Part shown: one piece after another, positions 8,457 through 17,700 of the stretch
Numbering within the stretch: the stretch's first letter is position 1
Layout: the number at the start of each line of letters is the position of its first letter
From: Planctomycetota bacterium
GTDB taxonomy: Bacteria > Planctomycetota > Planctomycetia > Pirellulales > Pirellulaceae
Length of the DNA stretch: 64,000 bases
Assembly (NCBI GenBank): GCA_014381825.1
Contig: JACNKX010000112.1
Span: 58,941 to 122,940 of the forward strand
Reading direction: 5' to 3'
Translations under genes and position numbers: made by a program
Notes under the pieces: model-generated
Told to the model about the DNA's origin: nothing
What the model saw: the letters and a program-made list of their open reading frames with translations, nothing else
Databases searched by the model: none

Positions 8457-9206
8457 TTACGTTTTACCCGTTGGAGACAAGCGTTGCATCGCCTTTCGCA
8501 CGACCAAAGGAAAGATTCCGAGCAAGACGAGCGCGACGACGATTTGTATGAGTTGGGTCGGCGACAGAACGGCTTCGATGCCTTCGTCAGCAAATGTTTG
8601 GAGATTTGGAAAGGACGATCCGGCGTAAACGAAAACAATCGTCGCGGGAAGCATCCCAAGCTGGCTGACCCACCAATACGTTCGAACGCGAAGCGGGGTG
8701 AGCCCCATCAACAGATTGATCAGCCAGAACGGTGCGGCTGGAATCAGTCGAAGTGTGAACAGATAGAGGGCACCTTCACGTGTCAATGCTTCGTTGAAAC
8801 CAGCGAGTCGCTCGCCGAATCGGTTCTGGATTGTCTCGTGTGCGATGTATCGGCTCAGGAGAAACGCCATCGTTGCACCTGATGTGGACGCGAAGCTGAC
8901 AAGCGGCACACCTTGCCAGAAACCAAAGTACCAGCCGTAGAGCAAGGTCATGCCAGCGGCACCGGGCAACGAAAGTCCCGTCACCAAGACGTACGCGACG
9001 AATGCGATGCCGTAGACCAGCAACGGATGCTCGGCTTGATACAGGCGGAGTTCGGATTCGCGATTCGCCAGAGTCGCTGGTGAGAGAGTATCGCCAAACT
9101 TGAGGTATGCGACTGCGATGATCAGGCCAACAGCGCCCAGCACCACGAGCTTTGACCAGGCAATGCGACGCTTAGGCTCGGCGTCGTCGCTTCGGTTTTC
9201 CGTCAC
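8457..9206 (-). CDS. TVP38/TMEM64 (DedA-superfamily) membrane protein
   Basis: 249 residues with several hydrophobic segments: one near residues 18-36, then ~60-80, ~83-110, ~150-170, ~180-200 and ~215-235. The SNARE-associated/DedA core is visible in GLSLPGAAGMTLLYG and the following GWYFGFWQG ... ATMAFLLSRY region. Known members of the superfamily act as lipid scramblases or proton-coupled transporters at the inner membrane. It heads the minus-strand operon with gdhA and the flavoprotein. Pairing of this family with disulfide oxidoreductases recurs in other bacteria, which suggests a functional link that is not resolved here. Confidence 0.88.
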   Translation of the reverse strand: MTENRSDDAEPKRRIAWSKLVVLGAVGLIIAVAYLKFGDTLSPATLANRESELRLYQAEHPLLVYGIAFVAYVLVTGLSLPGAAGMTLLYGWYFGFWQGVPLVSFASTSGATMAFLLSRYIAHETIQNRFGERLAGFNEALTREGALYLFTLRLIPAAPFWLINLLMGLTPLRVRTYWWVSQLGMLPATIVFVYAGSSFPNLQTFADEGIEAVLSPTQLIQIVVALVLLGIFPLVVRKAMQRLSPTGKT

Positions 9207-9495
9207 TCAGTATCCTTGTTGGAGGCGTCGTGCTGCTAAATATTCAACGCGTCGGTATTGTTCCTAGGATAGCAGTGTCCAACTGTGAACTTGCTTACGT
9301 CCGTGCGATTTATCGCCAGCTCAATCTGGTTAACCGCGTGCCCATTCTACGCGTAAGTCGCAATAAACTCATCGGCCCCGGGGCATGGCTTGCTATGGTG
9401 TGGACGAAAACTTGCATCGGCGGCCCCAAGCGGCGATAGTGGGACATCTTGAACGCACAATAACGGCAACTCGATCGATACCGGAGATCCGAAAG

Positions 9496-10611
9496 ATGAC
9501 GCAACCATTGACTCACAACCTCGATTGTCAAATTCCAAAATTGGGCCGCCGCGCCTTCATTTCGGCCGCTGCTGCGGCCACTGCTTCGACTGTGCTGGGA
9601 CGCGACTATGGCCCGAATGGCGCGCCCGTCCGATATCCCGAGCCGGATGTTGTCGCACTCGATGACCGATTTAAATCCTACAAACTTGGCAACAGCCCGA
9701 TCCAACGGCTGTACCACAGCAAGCAGATGTTGTGGGCCGAGGGGCCCGCGTGGAATGGCGTCGGGCGGTATCTGTTGTGGAGTGACATTCCAAACAACGT
9801 CCAAATGCGATGGCTTGAGGAAGATGGACACGTCAGCGTTTTTCGCAATCCATCAGGTAACAGCAACGGCAACACGTTTGATTACCAAGGCCGTCAGGTA
9901 TCGTGTCAGCACGGGCCGCGAAAGGTGGTGCGCTACGAACACAACGGATCGGTAACCGTTCTGGCCGATAGCTACGGCGGCAAATCATTAAACGCGCCAA
10001 ACGACGCCGTCGTTCATCCCAACGGCGATATCTGGTTCACCGATCCTGGCTATGGCGGATTGATGAACTACGAAGGAACACGAGCCACGACCGGTTCGCT
10101 TCAGCCTTATCAAAAGGAAGCTATTTATCGAATCGATAGCAAATCTGGAAAGCTGCATCAGGTTGCCGACCAGATCTTCAAGCCGAACGGCCTGTGCTTC
10201 TCGCCAGATTACAAAAAGCTCTACGTTGCCGACACGGGTGCGTCGCACTACGGTGATAAAGCGAAGGAGAACATTAAGGTCTGGGACGTCGTCGAAGAAA
10301 AGACGTTAGCGAACGACCGCGAGTTCACTTCCATGGCATTGGAGCTGAACGGCGAAATGGTCGCTGGATTCGCCGACGGAATACGCTGTGACGCGGATGG
10401 CAACATCTGGGCAAGCGCTGGCTGGGTCGGCGATGGATACGACGGAGTCCATATCTTTGCTCCAGACGGAACTCGCATCGGCCAGATCTACTTGCCGGAA
10501 ATCTGCAGCAACGTATGTTTTGGTGGGACCAAGCGTAATCGGCTGTTTATGACCGGCAGCCAGTCGCTTTATGCCGTATACGTCGAAACCACCGGTGCCC
10601 ATATAACGTAA
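9496..10611 (+). CDS. Tat-exported SMP-30/gluconolactonase family protein
   Basis: 371 residues from the ATG at 9496, chosen because a GGAG precedes it and because a twin-arginine leader (GRRAFISAAAAATAS) follows within 30 residues; the frame itself is open further upstream. The mature part is a six-bladed propeller of the SMP-30 type: AEGPAWNG with the metal-ligand glutamate, the NAPNDAVVHPNGDIWFTD blade, KPNGLCFSPD and LYVADTG with the catalytic aspartate. Such enzymes hydrolyse sugar lactones in the periplasm. A 6-bp stem hairpin sits immediately after the stop codon (10612-10627). Confidence 0.9.
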   Translation: MTQPLTHNLDCQIPKLGRRAFISAAAAATASTVLGRDYGPNGAPVRYPEPDVVALDDRFKSYKLGNSPIQRLYHSKQMLWAEGPAWNGVGRYLLWSDIPNNVQMRWLEEDGHVSVFRNPSGNSNGNTFDYQGRQVSCQHGPRKVVRYEHNGSVTVLADSYGGKSLNAPNDAVVHPNGDIWFTDPGYGGLMNYEGTRATTGSLQPYQKEAIYRIDSKSGKLHQVADQIFKPNGLCFSPDYKKLYVADTGASHYGDKAKENIKVWDVVEEKTLANDREFTSMALELNGEMVAGFADGIRCDADGNIWASAGWVGDGYDGVHIFAPDGTRIGQIYLPEICSNVCFGGTKRNRLFMTGSQSLYAVYVETTGAHIT

Positions 10612-10704
10612 CTCTGACCTGTCAGAGCAGCTTAATCTTAGCTATCTTGGTAGCTTCCAAAACTTACCACTTTTGTGTAATTGTCTAGGCGAGGGAAATC
10701 ACAC

Positions 10705-10878
10705 ATGTCAGGACACGAAGGCGATCAGCAGGTCTGGACCGAAAGTTTCAGCGAAAAAGTCCGCACCGAGCAGCGCGAAGACGACACGGCGGCTTGGAAC
10801 GCCGTGACTGGTTTGTTAATGACGATTATTAGCATCGGCTTGAGCTTGGCGCTGTTCACGGTTTGGGTTTGCATGTAG
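10705..10878 (+). CDS. Small single-pass membrane protein
   Basis: 57 residues from the ATG at 10705. An upstream in-frame TTG at 10681 would add eight residues but is not favoured, since gagg lies about 10 bases before the ATG. The N-terminal half is charged and acidic; the C-terminal half (about residues 34-57) is one hydrophobic helix ending at the stop. No known family recognised. It is followed after 16 bp by another small membrane-anchored protein on the same strand, so the two are probably cotranscribed. Confidence 0.65.
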   Translation: MSGHEGDQQVWTESFSEKVRTEQREDDTAAWNAVTGLLMTIISIGLSLALFTVWVCM

Positions 10879-10894
10879 CACAGATTGGATTCGC

Positions 10895-11323
10895 GTGTCA
10901 CACGATTTCAGCGACTACGGCCAAAATCTGCAACCGCAACCGACCGCGCCGAAGAAGTCTTCTAAGCAACCGATCATTCTCGCGGTTGTCGGTGGCATCG
11001 CGTTGATGTGTCTGCTCGTCTGTTGCGGCGCGGGCATTTGGGTCGTTCAATTCGGAATGAGTGTCGTCAGCGCGGACATCGAAAACCAATTGCGCGATCA
11101 TCCAGAAATCGAAGAACATGTCGGAGCGATACAAAGTCTGGAAGTCGATTGGGCGAAGAGCATGGCCGAAGATGACTATGACATCTGGACGTACGACATC
11201 GAAGGGTCCAAGGCAAGCGGCGAGCTGATCGTCGAGTCGACCAGTGATGACGATGGCGAAGTGATTGTCGCCGCAACGCTTCGGTTATCAACCGGCGAAA
11301 AGATCGAGTTGACGATCGATTAG
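10895..11323 (+). CDS. Membrane-anchored protein of unknown function
   Basis: 142 residues from a GTG start. A proline-rich, lysine-containing N-terminus (1-24) is followed by one strong transmembrane helix (about 26-52, with a CLLVCCGAG core) and a ~90-residue acidic C-terminal domain predicted to lie outside the membrane. The layout, a single TM followed by a short soluble domain ending in beta-strand-like segments, resembles Coa1/Tim21-like anchored domains, but I cannot assign a family. It pairs with the small membrane gene just upstream. Confidence 0.72.
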   Translation: MSHDFSDYGQNLQPQPTAPKKSSKQPIILAVVGGIALMCLLVCCGAGIWVVQFGMSVVSADIENQLRDHPEIEEHVGAIQSLEVDWAKSMAEDDYDIWTYDIEGSKASGELIVESTSDDDGEVIVAATLRLSTGEKIELTID

Positions 11324-11381
11324 CGACAGGTCGCGATCACCTGACCGCAGATCTCGAGATGCGGCCAACGGCACCAAACGA

Positions 11382-12323
11382 TCAGTCGCGATACACGCCA
11401 AATCGCGACCAACTCTCAGCGGGCCAGAAGATATAGTCGACGTAGCCGAGCATGTCACCAACGTGGATCGCACCGAAGTGCCGGCTATCTCTTGAGAGGT
11501 TTCGATTGTCACCCATTACAAACACGCTGCGCGGTGGCACGACGACCTCTCTGGATTCAGGTGTGTTTTCACCTGAGTTGCGGGCACCGTACATCACTTG
11601 GTAACGCGTTCCGGATTGTGATTCGTGATAGACGTCTCCGGCGATCTGGTAACGAACTGCATCAAGGCTCTCCGTGGGAACACGTTCGCGTTCCAGCTGC
11701 TTACCATTCACTTCGACGATGTCTCCGTTGATCAGTAAGCGATCTCCTGCCACGCCGATCACTCGCTTAATGAAAACTCTGCCGCCAGTGGGTTGGGGAT
11801 TGCGGAATACGATCACATCACCTCGTTCGGGAAACTCCTTTCGTGATGCCAACTTGTTAACAAGGACACGGTCGCCGGGCAGAAAGCTAGGTGCCATGCT
11901 CTTCGCGGGCAAATAGAACGCCTCGAACACATATTCCCGCGCTCCAATCGTCAAGCCGACCGGGTACACGATCTCGACCAAAATCAGCAGCCAGTAAATC
12001 GCGGGGCGATTGTAATCCTTCAACCGGTAGCTCGGCTCCGATGCCTTGGCAATCGAGAAAGCATCACTTGCTGCGTAGAAGTAGAGAATCGTGACCACCA
12101 CAGAGGGGACGAGTATCAATCCGATCAGCGTACCAAGAGACGCTTGGAACAATGCACCAATTGAAACCGCCAGTGGAATCACAAACCACGCGAAGTACAA
12201 CAACAGTCCCTTAAAGATTCGGCCGCAGTAGATGTGTCCGACACCGGCGGATAGGAATGACAACGCCACTGCTACCCAGGGAATTCGCCTCGTCGTCTCC
12301 GAATTCGTCGTTTCGGGATTCAT
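11382..12323 (-). CDS. lepB: Signal peptidase I with extended multi-helix N-terminus
   Basis: 313 residues from the ATG at 12323; the frame is open upstream but overlaps the preceding gene. The catalytic S26 domain is complete: nucleophile S142 in PAKSMAPSFLPGDRV, general-base K186 in GRVFIKRVIG, and the closing GDNRNLSRDSRHFG block (box E). Before it lie three hydrophobic stretches (about 15-30, 40-62 and 65-87) that resemble a small TM2-like membrane module, then a further helix at ~108-127, so the anchor is much larger than the usual one or two helices. It removes signal peptides on the outer face of the inner membrane. Third gene after an ECF sigma factor and an 84-residue protein. Confidence 0.93.
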   Translation of the reverse strand: MNPETTNSETTRRIPWVAVALSFLSAGVGHIYCGRIFKGLLLYFAWFVIPLAVSIGALFQASLGTLIGLILVPSVVVTILYFYAASDAFSIAKASEPSYRLKDYNRPAIYWLLILVEIVYPVGLTIGAREYVFEAFYLPAKSMAPSFLPGDRVLVNKLASRKEFPERGDVIVFRNPQPTGGRVFIKRVIGVAGDRLLINGDIVEVNGKQLERERVPTESLDAVRYQIAGDVYHESQSGTRYQVMYGARNSGENTPESREVVVPPRSVFVMGDNRNLSRDSRHFGAIHVGDMLGYVDYIFWPAESWSRFGVYRD

Positions 12324-12346
12324 AGTATTTTGTTCCACGTTACCAC

Positions 12347-12601
12347 CTAAAATACGATCAGTTGAGCGAAATACGCCAGGAATATAAACGGCGTGCTGCC
12401 GATCAGCAGCGCGGTCGAACAGGCTAAGTATCGAGTCACTCGCGAGCGTTCGACCCAGAGCGCTAGGCGGACGACCAACGAAATCTTGTGAGCCGTCTGA
12501 GATTGGCGAACCGAGGCCATAACGTGATTGGCGAAGCCGCTTGGCGGACCGATTGTGCGTCGGCGCTCCAACCACGCTTCATAATCTCGCTCGTCGGTCA
12601 T
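12347..12601 (-). CDS. Small membrane protein between ECF sigma factor and lepB
   Basis: 84 residues. The ATG at 12601 is preceded by a good AAGGAG on the coding strand, 9 bases upstream. The N-terminal half is soluble and charged, with a YEAWLERRRTIGPPSGFA segment; the C-terminal ~25 residues form a single hydrophobic helix. Its position directly after an ECF sigma gene (15 bp gap) is that of an anti-sigma factor, but it has no HxxxCxxC zinc motif and is short. Whether it binds the sigma factor is inference. Confidence 0.7.
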   Translation of the reverse strand: MTDERDYEAWLERRRTIGPPSGFANHVMASVRQSQTAHKISLVVRLALWVERSRVTRYLACSTALLIGSTPFIFLAYFAQLIVF

Positions 12602-12616
12602 TACATTTCTCCTTCG

Positions 12617-13165
12617 TTAACGCTTACCTGAATGCGCGCCAAGCAACTTACGTAGCTTCTGTTTCGCACGATGAATTCTTGACTTGACCGTCCCCAACGT
12701 CGTGTTTTCGATTGCGGCGATTTCTTCATAGGAGAGTTGCTCGATCTCGGCCAATACGAACGCCGTCTTTTGGTCCAACGGTAACGAGACAAGTGCTGCA
12801 TCAAGCTCCTCCCAAAACTCACGGCGAATTGCGTCGGTTTCCGGGTATTGCGAGTTGACCGCCGCATCCGGCTCGAAAACGGTCGTCGGTCGCCGTTGCT
12901 TCCATCGATTAATACAACGGTTTCGAGTGATCGTCAGAAGCCACGTCAGCATCGAAGACCGCCGCGAATCGTAGGATCGCAAATTGTCAAATGCCGCAAC
13001 AAATACTTCCTGGGTGAGGTCTTCTGAGTCGTGCAGATTCCCGATCATGTTGTAGGCAAATCGAAAGACGGATCGCTCGTACCGCTCGACAAGCCGCCGG
13101 TACTCACCGGTCTTGCCGTCCAATACCTGAGACACGAGATGAGTATCTTCCGTCGCCAAGGACAT
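12617..13165 (-). CDS. ECF-type RNA polymerase sigma factor
   Basis: 182 residues. Region 2 spans about 15-85: YERSVFRFAYNMIGN, DLTQEVFVAAFDNL for core binding and -10 recognition, then LTWLLTITRNRCINRWKQRR. Region 4 spans about 125-175, with LPLDQKTAFVLAEIEQLSYEEIAAI and the helix-turn-helix TLGTVKSRIHRAKQKLRKLL. Length and order are typical of group 4 (ECF) sigma factors. First gene of a three-gene minus-strand operon with a small membrane protein and signal peptidase I. Confidence 0.93.
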   Translation of the reverse strand: MSLATEDTHLVSQVLDGKTGEYRRLVERYERSVFRFAYNMIGNLHDSEDLTQEVFVAAFDNLRSYDSRRSSMLTWLLTITRNRCINRWKQRRPTTVFEPDAAVNSQYPETDAIRREFWEELDAALVSLPLDQKTAFVLAEIEQLSYEEIAAIENTTLGTVKSRIHRAKQKLRKLLGAHSGKR

Positions 13166-13407
13166 TCCTCAATAGATTCAACTACTCAATGTGAACACGC
13201 CAGTCCCATGTTCCCAGCTCTATCGTCTCCTTGAATCAACTCCTCAGGGTTATACAGCGATGCGGCCAGGAAGTTCCCCTAATTCGTTGGGGCACTGGCG
13301 ATCTTCTGGTGGTCCGGCGATCAGCCCCGCAATTTGTTTGTTAGATCTGCGTCGGTCAGCTATCTTTTCCGTTGTCGATCTAACCGCCCGCCGTAGGAGT
13401 TCTCGCT

Positions 13408-14760
13408 ATGAACCGTCTTCTAAGTACTCGCCGCAGATTTCTGGGATGCGTTGGGATGTCAGCGTTTTCCGCTGGCGTCGTTGGATCCGTTGTTGGCAGC
13501 GAACGTCCGACGGTCACCAATCCTCGCGCAACCGACGGCGACGAACGATTCGAACCAAAGTGGGACGAGCGACTGACGATCACGGTCGGTCACAAGGACG
13601 CGGATCTTGTTGGACGCGACGACCGCGTGTTGCAGGCCGCTGTCGACTATGTCGCTAGATTTGGCGGTGGCACTGTGCATGTCCTTCCCGGGACCTACAC
13701 ACTTCGCAGCGCGGTTGTGTTGCCGTCGAAGATTCGGCTTCAGGGAAGCGGAACTGAATCGATCATTACAAAGATTCCATCCGAACGAGTCGACCTGGCT
13801 GATGACTCCGATTGGTACGACCAAGAGATTACGCTTCGAGACGCCAAAGATTTCCGAGTTGGTGACAGCATCGTGTTGCAGTCGAAGAATCCGAACAGTG
13901 GCGCGCAAACTGTCATCAAACGAACGCTCGTTGCTCGTTCGGGAAAACGGTTTAAATTGAACGACGGCCTCCGAGAGAATCTCTGGCTTACTGGCAAGCC
14001 GAGTTGCTCGTCACTCTTTCCGTTGCTGACAAGCGAGTATACTTCCGACGTCATCATCGAGAACATAACGCTGGACGGAAACGGCGAGAACAACGAGAAC
14101 TTCAACGGCAACTATGGTGGTTGCATCTTCTTGCAAGACTGCAACCGCTACACGATGCGCGGCGTGACGACCAGAAACTATGACGGTGACGGGATCAGTT
14201 TTCAAATCTGTCATGATGTCGTGGTCGAGAACTGCCACAGCCATGACAACTCGAATCTGGGCGTGCATCCCGGATCAGGTTCGCAGCGGCCACTGATCCG
14301 AAACAACAAACTGGAGCGAAACAATCTGGGATTATTCTGGTGCTGGGGAGTGAAGTACGGCTTGGCCGAAAACAACTTCATCGATGGCAACAAGAGCTAC
14401 GGAATCTCGATTGGTCATTGTGACACCGACAACGTCATGCGCAACAACGAGATTCGCAACAGCGGCAAGATCGGCATTCTGTTCCGCGACGATTCGCGTG
14501 GTCAGGACTTTTGGGCCAATCGAAACATCGTCGAAGGCAACAAGATCTTCGACAGCGGCGGAGAGGATGGAGTCGCCATCGACATCACCGGAAAAACAAA
14601 AGACGTCCGCATCGTGAACAACGAGATTCGCGAGACTCGAAAGCCCATGCAGCGGACTGCTGTTCGGATTGGCAAGGACGCAGGCAAAGTCGAGCTGACC
14701 GACAACCGCATCGAAGGCTTTGCGTCGAACGTCGTTGACGCGAGAACTAGCTCTTCGTAA
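13408..14760 (+). CDS. Tat-exported right-handed beta-helix protein (pectate-lyase-like)
   Basis: 450 residues with a good ribosome site (TAGGAG, 8 bases before the ATG). A twin-arginine leader (TRRRFLGCVGMSAFSAG) ends near residue 30. Residues ~60-130 contain the AAVDYVARFGGGTVHVLPG entry coil typical of pectate lyase 3/epimerase-type beta-helices. The rest is a series of parallel beta-helix rungs rich in asparagine (NNNLGLFWC, ENNFIDGNKSYG, MRNNEIRNSG, IVNNEIRET). It probably binds or cleaves a polysaccharide outside the cytoplasm; substrate unknown. The 3' end overlaps the convergent DUF1553 gene by 14 bp. Confidence 0.88.
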   Translation: MNRLLSTRRRFLGCVGMSAFSAGVVGSVVGSERPTVTNPRATDGDERFEPKWDERLTITVGHKDADLVGRDDRVLQAAVDYVARFGGGTVHVLPGTYTLRSAVVLPSKIRLQGSGTESIITKIPSERVDLADDSDWYDQEITLRDAKDFRVGDSIVLQSKNPNSGAQTVIKRTLVARSGKRFKLNDGLRENLWLTGKPSCSSLFPLLTSEYTSDVIIENITLDGNGENNENFNGNYGGCIFLQDCNRYTMRGVTTRNYDGDGISFQICHDVVVENCHSHDNSNLGVHPGSGSQRPLIRNNKLERNNLGLFWCWGVKYGLAENNFIDGNKSYGISIGHCDTDNVMRNNEIRNSGKIGILFRDDSRGQDFWANRNIVEGNKIFDSGGEDGVAIDITGKTKDVRIVNNEIRETRKPMQRTAVRIGKDAGKVELTDNRIEGFASNVVDARTSSS

Positions 14761-17700
14761 TTGTCTCATCCAGATTGAGCAGGATGTTAGCCACGTAGAA
14801 CCATGCGGCGACGTCCGTCGCGTCCGCTGCCGAGCGCGTTTGTTTGCCTGCGATTTCCGTGACATCGTCGGGGGATGATGCGAGGCGTTCGAGTTCCGCT
14901 CGATAAACTTCGCTAAGGTGCTGTACTTCGGCATCCGTTGCTGAGCGGGCGACACACAACTTGACGGCAAAGGCCACTCGATCTTCAATGCTTGCCGATT
15001 GGCCAGCCGTCGCGATTCGTGCTGCCAAAGCAAGCGCCATCTCGATGTACGCCGGATCGTTTAGCAGCGTCAGTGCCTGCAACGGCGTGTTTGTTCGTGG
15101 ACGGTTGACCACGCAAGACGCTCGGTCCGGCGCGTCGAAATTGGTGAAGCTCGGATACGGCGCGCTGCGTCGCCAAATTACATAGATGCCGCGTCGGAAA
15201 CGGTCGTTTCCTTGCGAGGTCTCGTACTTCGGAGCATTGCGCCCTACGTGGCGCCAAATGTTCGGCGGTTGAGGCGGAAAGATCGGCGGACCTGCCATGT
15301 TGCGCGACAGCAGACCGGCGATGGCCAACGCGTTGTCCCGAACCGTCTCGGCTGGCAAACGAAAACGGGGCGCGCGTGCGTAGAGATTGTTGCTCGGATC
15401 TTGTTGCAGCAATTCGGGCGTCAGTCTTGACGATTGCTGATAGGTCGATGACAGCACAAGTTGTCGATGAACATGCTTCATCGACCAGCCACTCTCCATC
15501 AACTCGACCGCGAGCCAATCGAGGAGCTTCGGGTGTGATGGCTTCTCGCCTTGTGTACCAAAGTCCTCAAGGGTCGAGACGATGCCGTGGCCAAATATTT
15601 CGGCCCACCAACGATTGACGGCAACACGAGCGGTCAGCGGATTGTCGCGACTGGTGATCCATCGAGCCAGCTCGCGGCGATCTTGCGAGTCGACGTCGGC
15701 GAGACCAGGCAACGACTCGGGCGTCTTCATCCCAACTGCTTCACCCTGATCCTGGAAGTTGCCTCGCTTGAAGACGGCTGTCATACGAGGCTTCTCGTCT
15801 TCGATCATGACAAGCGTTGTGATCGGCTTGATACTATCGATCTGTTTTTGCAGCTCGGTGATCTGACTACGACGCGATTTGATCATTGGATCGAGTTCGA
15901 CGAAGTAATCTTCCAATTGCTTCTTTTGCTTGGCGGTTCGCTTGTTAACGGTTTGAGCGATGATCTTCGTGATTGCTTCTGGAAGAGCGGACGGTGGCGG
16001 TGTGCCGGTCATCGTTGACAAACGCAACCTTCCGATGGTGCGTCCAGCTCCATAGTGCTGGTCCAAGGTGAACACGAACGTCGATCCAGTTTCCGATTCA
16101 ATCGACCGCTCCGCTAGGAAGGTGGCGTGATGCGGCTTGCCGAATTGAGGGTTGATCGCCCAGCCCGTCTTTGAGTCGCCGTCGATCGCACCAGCGACAT
16201 CCCAGCCTTTCTGAGAGAAGTCAGCCGCTGCGCCGTGAAGTTTCACCGGCGTAGCGGTTTCGCTACCCGTTCCCTGTGGATTCACGGTCACACTGAATTC
16301 GTTGAGGATAAAGTTCGGTCGTTCGTAACGGCCCGGACCCATATCTGGCAAGGAAGCGTCAGTCAAAGTCTCGACTTTGAATCCAGTAATGCCTTTCAGG
16401 TTTGTACGCGCTACGACCGTATAAACATCATGGTCCGGCAGCGTACCGCCGACGAGAACTGACTTGTCTTCAAGCAACGAATGTGATGCACCTCCACTCG
16501 ATTTGAACGATACGATATCGAGCGTATGCCACTGAACGGAGTCGGCTTTTGACGAAGCGACTCGCCGCTCCCAATCGACCAATCCCTTCAATCGTTCCTC
16601 AACAAGTGGTTCGATGTGAGTGGCAAGTTCTGCTTTCTCAGCTTCGAATTGTGCAAGTGCTTCGTGCTGTTCATCGGTAAGCGGCAAGTCCATTTTGGGG
16701 CCAGTGAACTCGTAGGTAACTCCGTTCCCTTCGACTTCCAGCGGCGTGTTATTGAAGTACGCGAACAGTTGGTAATAGTCGCGCTGAGTAAATGGATCGT
16801 ACTTATGGTTGTGACATTGAGCACACTCGATGCTCGAACCGAGCCAAACAGTTCCGGTCGTGTTGACGCGATCAATGATCTGATTGACTCGATTCTCTTC
16901 CGGATTAACGCCAGCCTCGACGTTGCAGGTCGTGAGCCGGCTGAAACCGGTTGCAATCTTCTGATCGATCGTCGCCTTCGGAAGCAAATCCCCCGCGAGT
17001 TGTTCGAGCGTGAATTGATCGAACGGCATATCCGCGTTCATCGCGTTGATCACCCAATCGCGATATGGCCAAACGCTGCGATACTGATCCGCCTGATAGC
17101 CGTTACTGTCCGCATACCGAGCCGCATCCAACCACGGTCGCGCCCAACGGGCTCCATACTGCGGCGACGCCAACAATCTCTCGATAACTTGCTCGTACTT
17201 ATCCGGACTCTGACTCACCAAAAATGCATCGACATCTTCCACCGAAGGTGGCAGTCCAATCAAATCGAGATAAACTCGCCGCAACAACTTTGCTTCGTCG
17301 GCTCGTGGGGAAGGAGTCAGGCGCGCATTGTCCAAGCCGTGAAGAACAAACGCGTCAAGTGGTGTCCTGATCCACTGCGGTTTGCTGACGGTTGGCGAAG
17401 GTGCGATTGCCGGCGGGATATAAGCCCAGTGAGCATCGAGCGTAATATTCGCCCCGACTCCATCCGGCCAAGCTGCTCCCTGGTCGATCCAGCGAACGAT
17501 CGTCGCGATCTCTTCATCCGAAAGTGGATCGCCATCTAGCGGCATCCGCTCAACGTCACCGATTCCCGCGATGAACTTGTAGAGCAAGCTCTCCTTGCCT
17601 TTCCCGTCCTCAATCAACTTCCCCGAAACGCCACCCTTGAAGAAGACGGACTTCGCATCGAGCCGCAATTGCCCTTCTTGTTCGTCTGGGCCGTGGCAGG

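Noticed and set aside
12324..12575. N-terminal extension of signal peptidase up to 12575
   Set aside because: It overlaps the 84-residue gene in another frame, which has its own strong ribosome site and a transmembrane helix.
16616..17539. 307-codon plus-strand open frame antisense to the long DUF1553 gene
   Set aside because: No domain or signal sequence. It is the shadow of a well-supported minus-strand gene with codon bias that leaves the opposite frame open.
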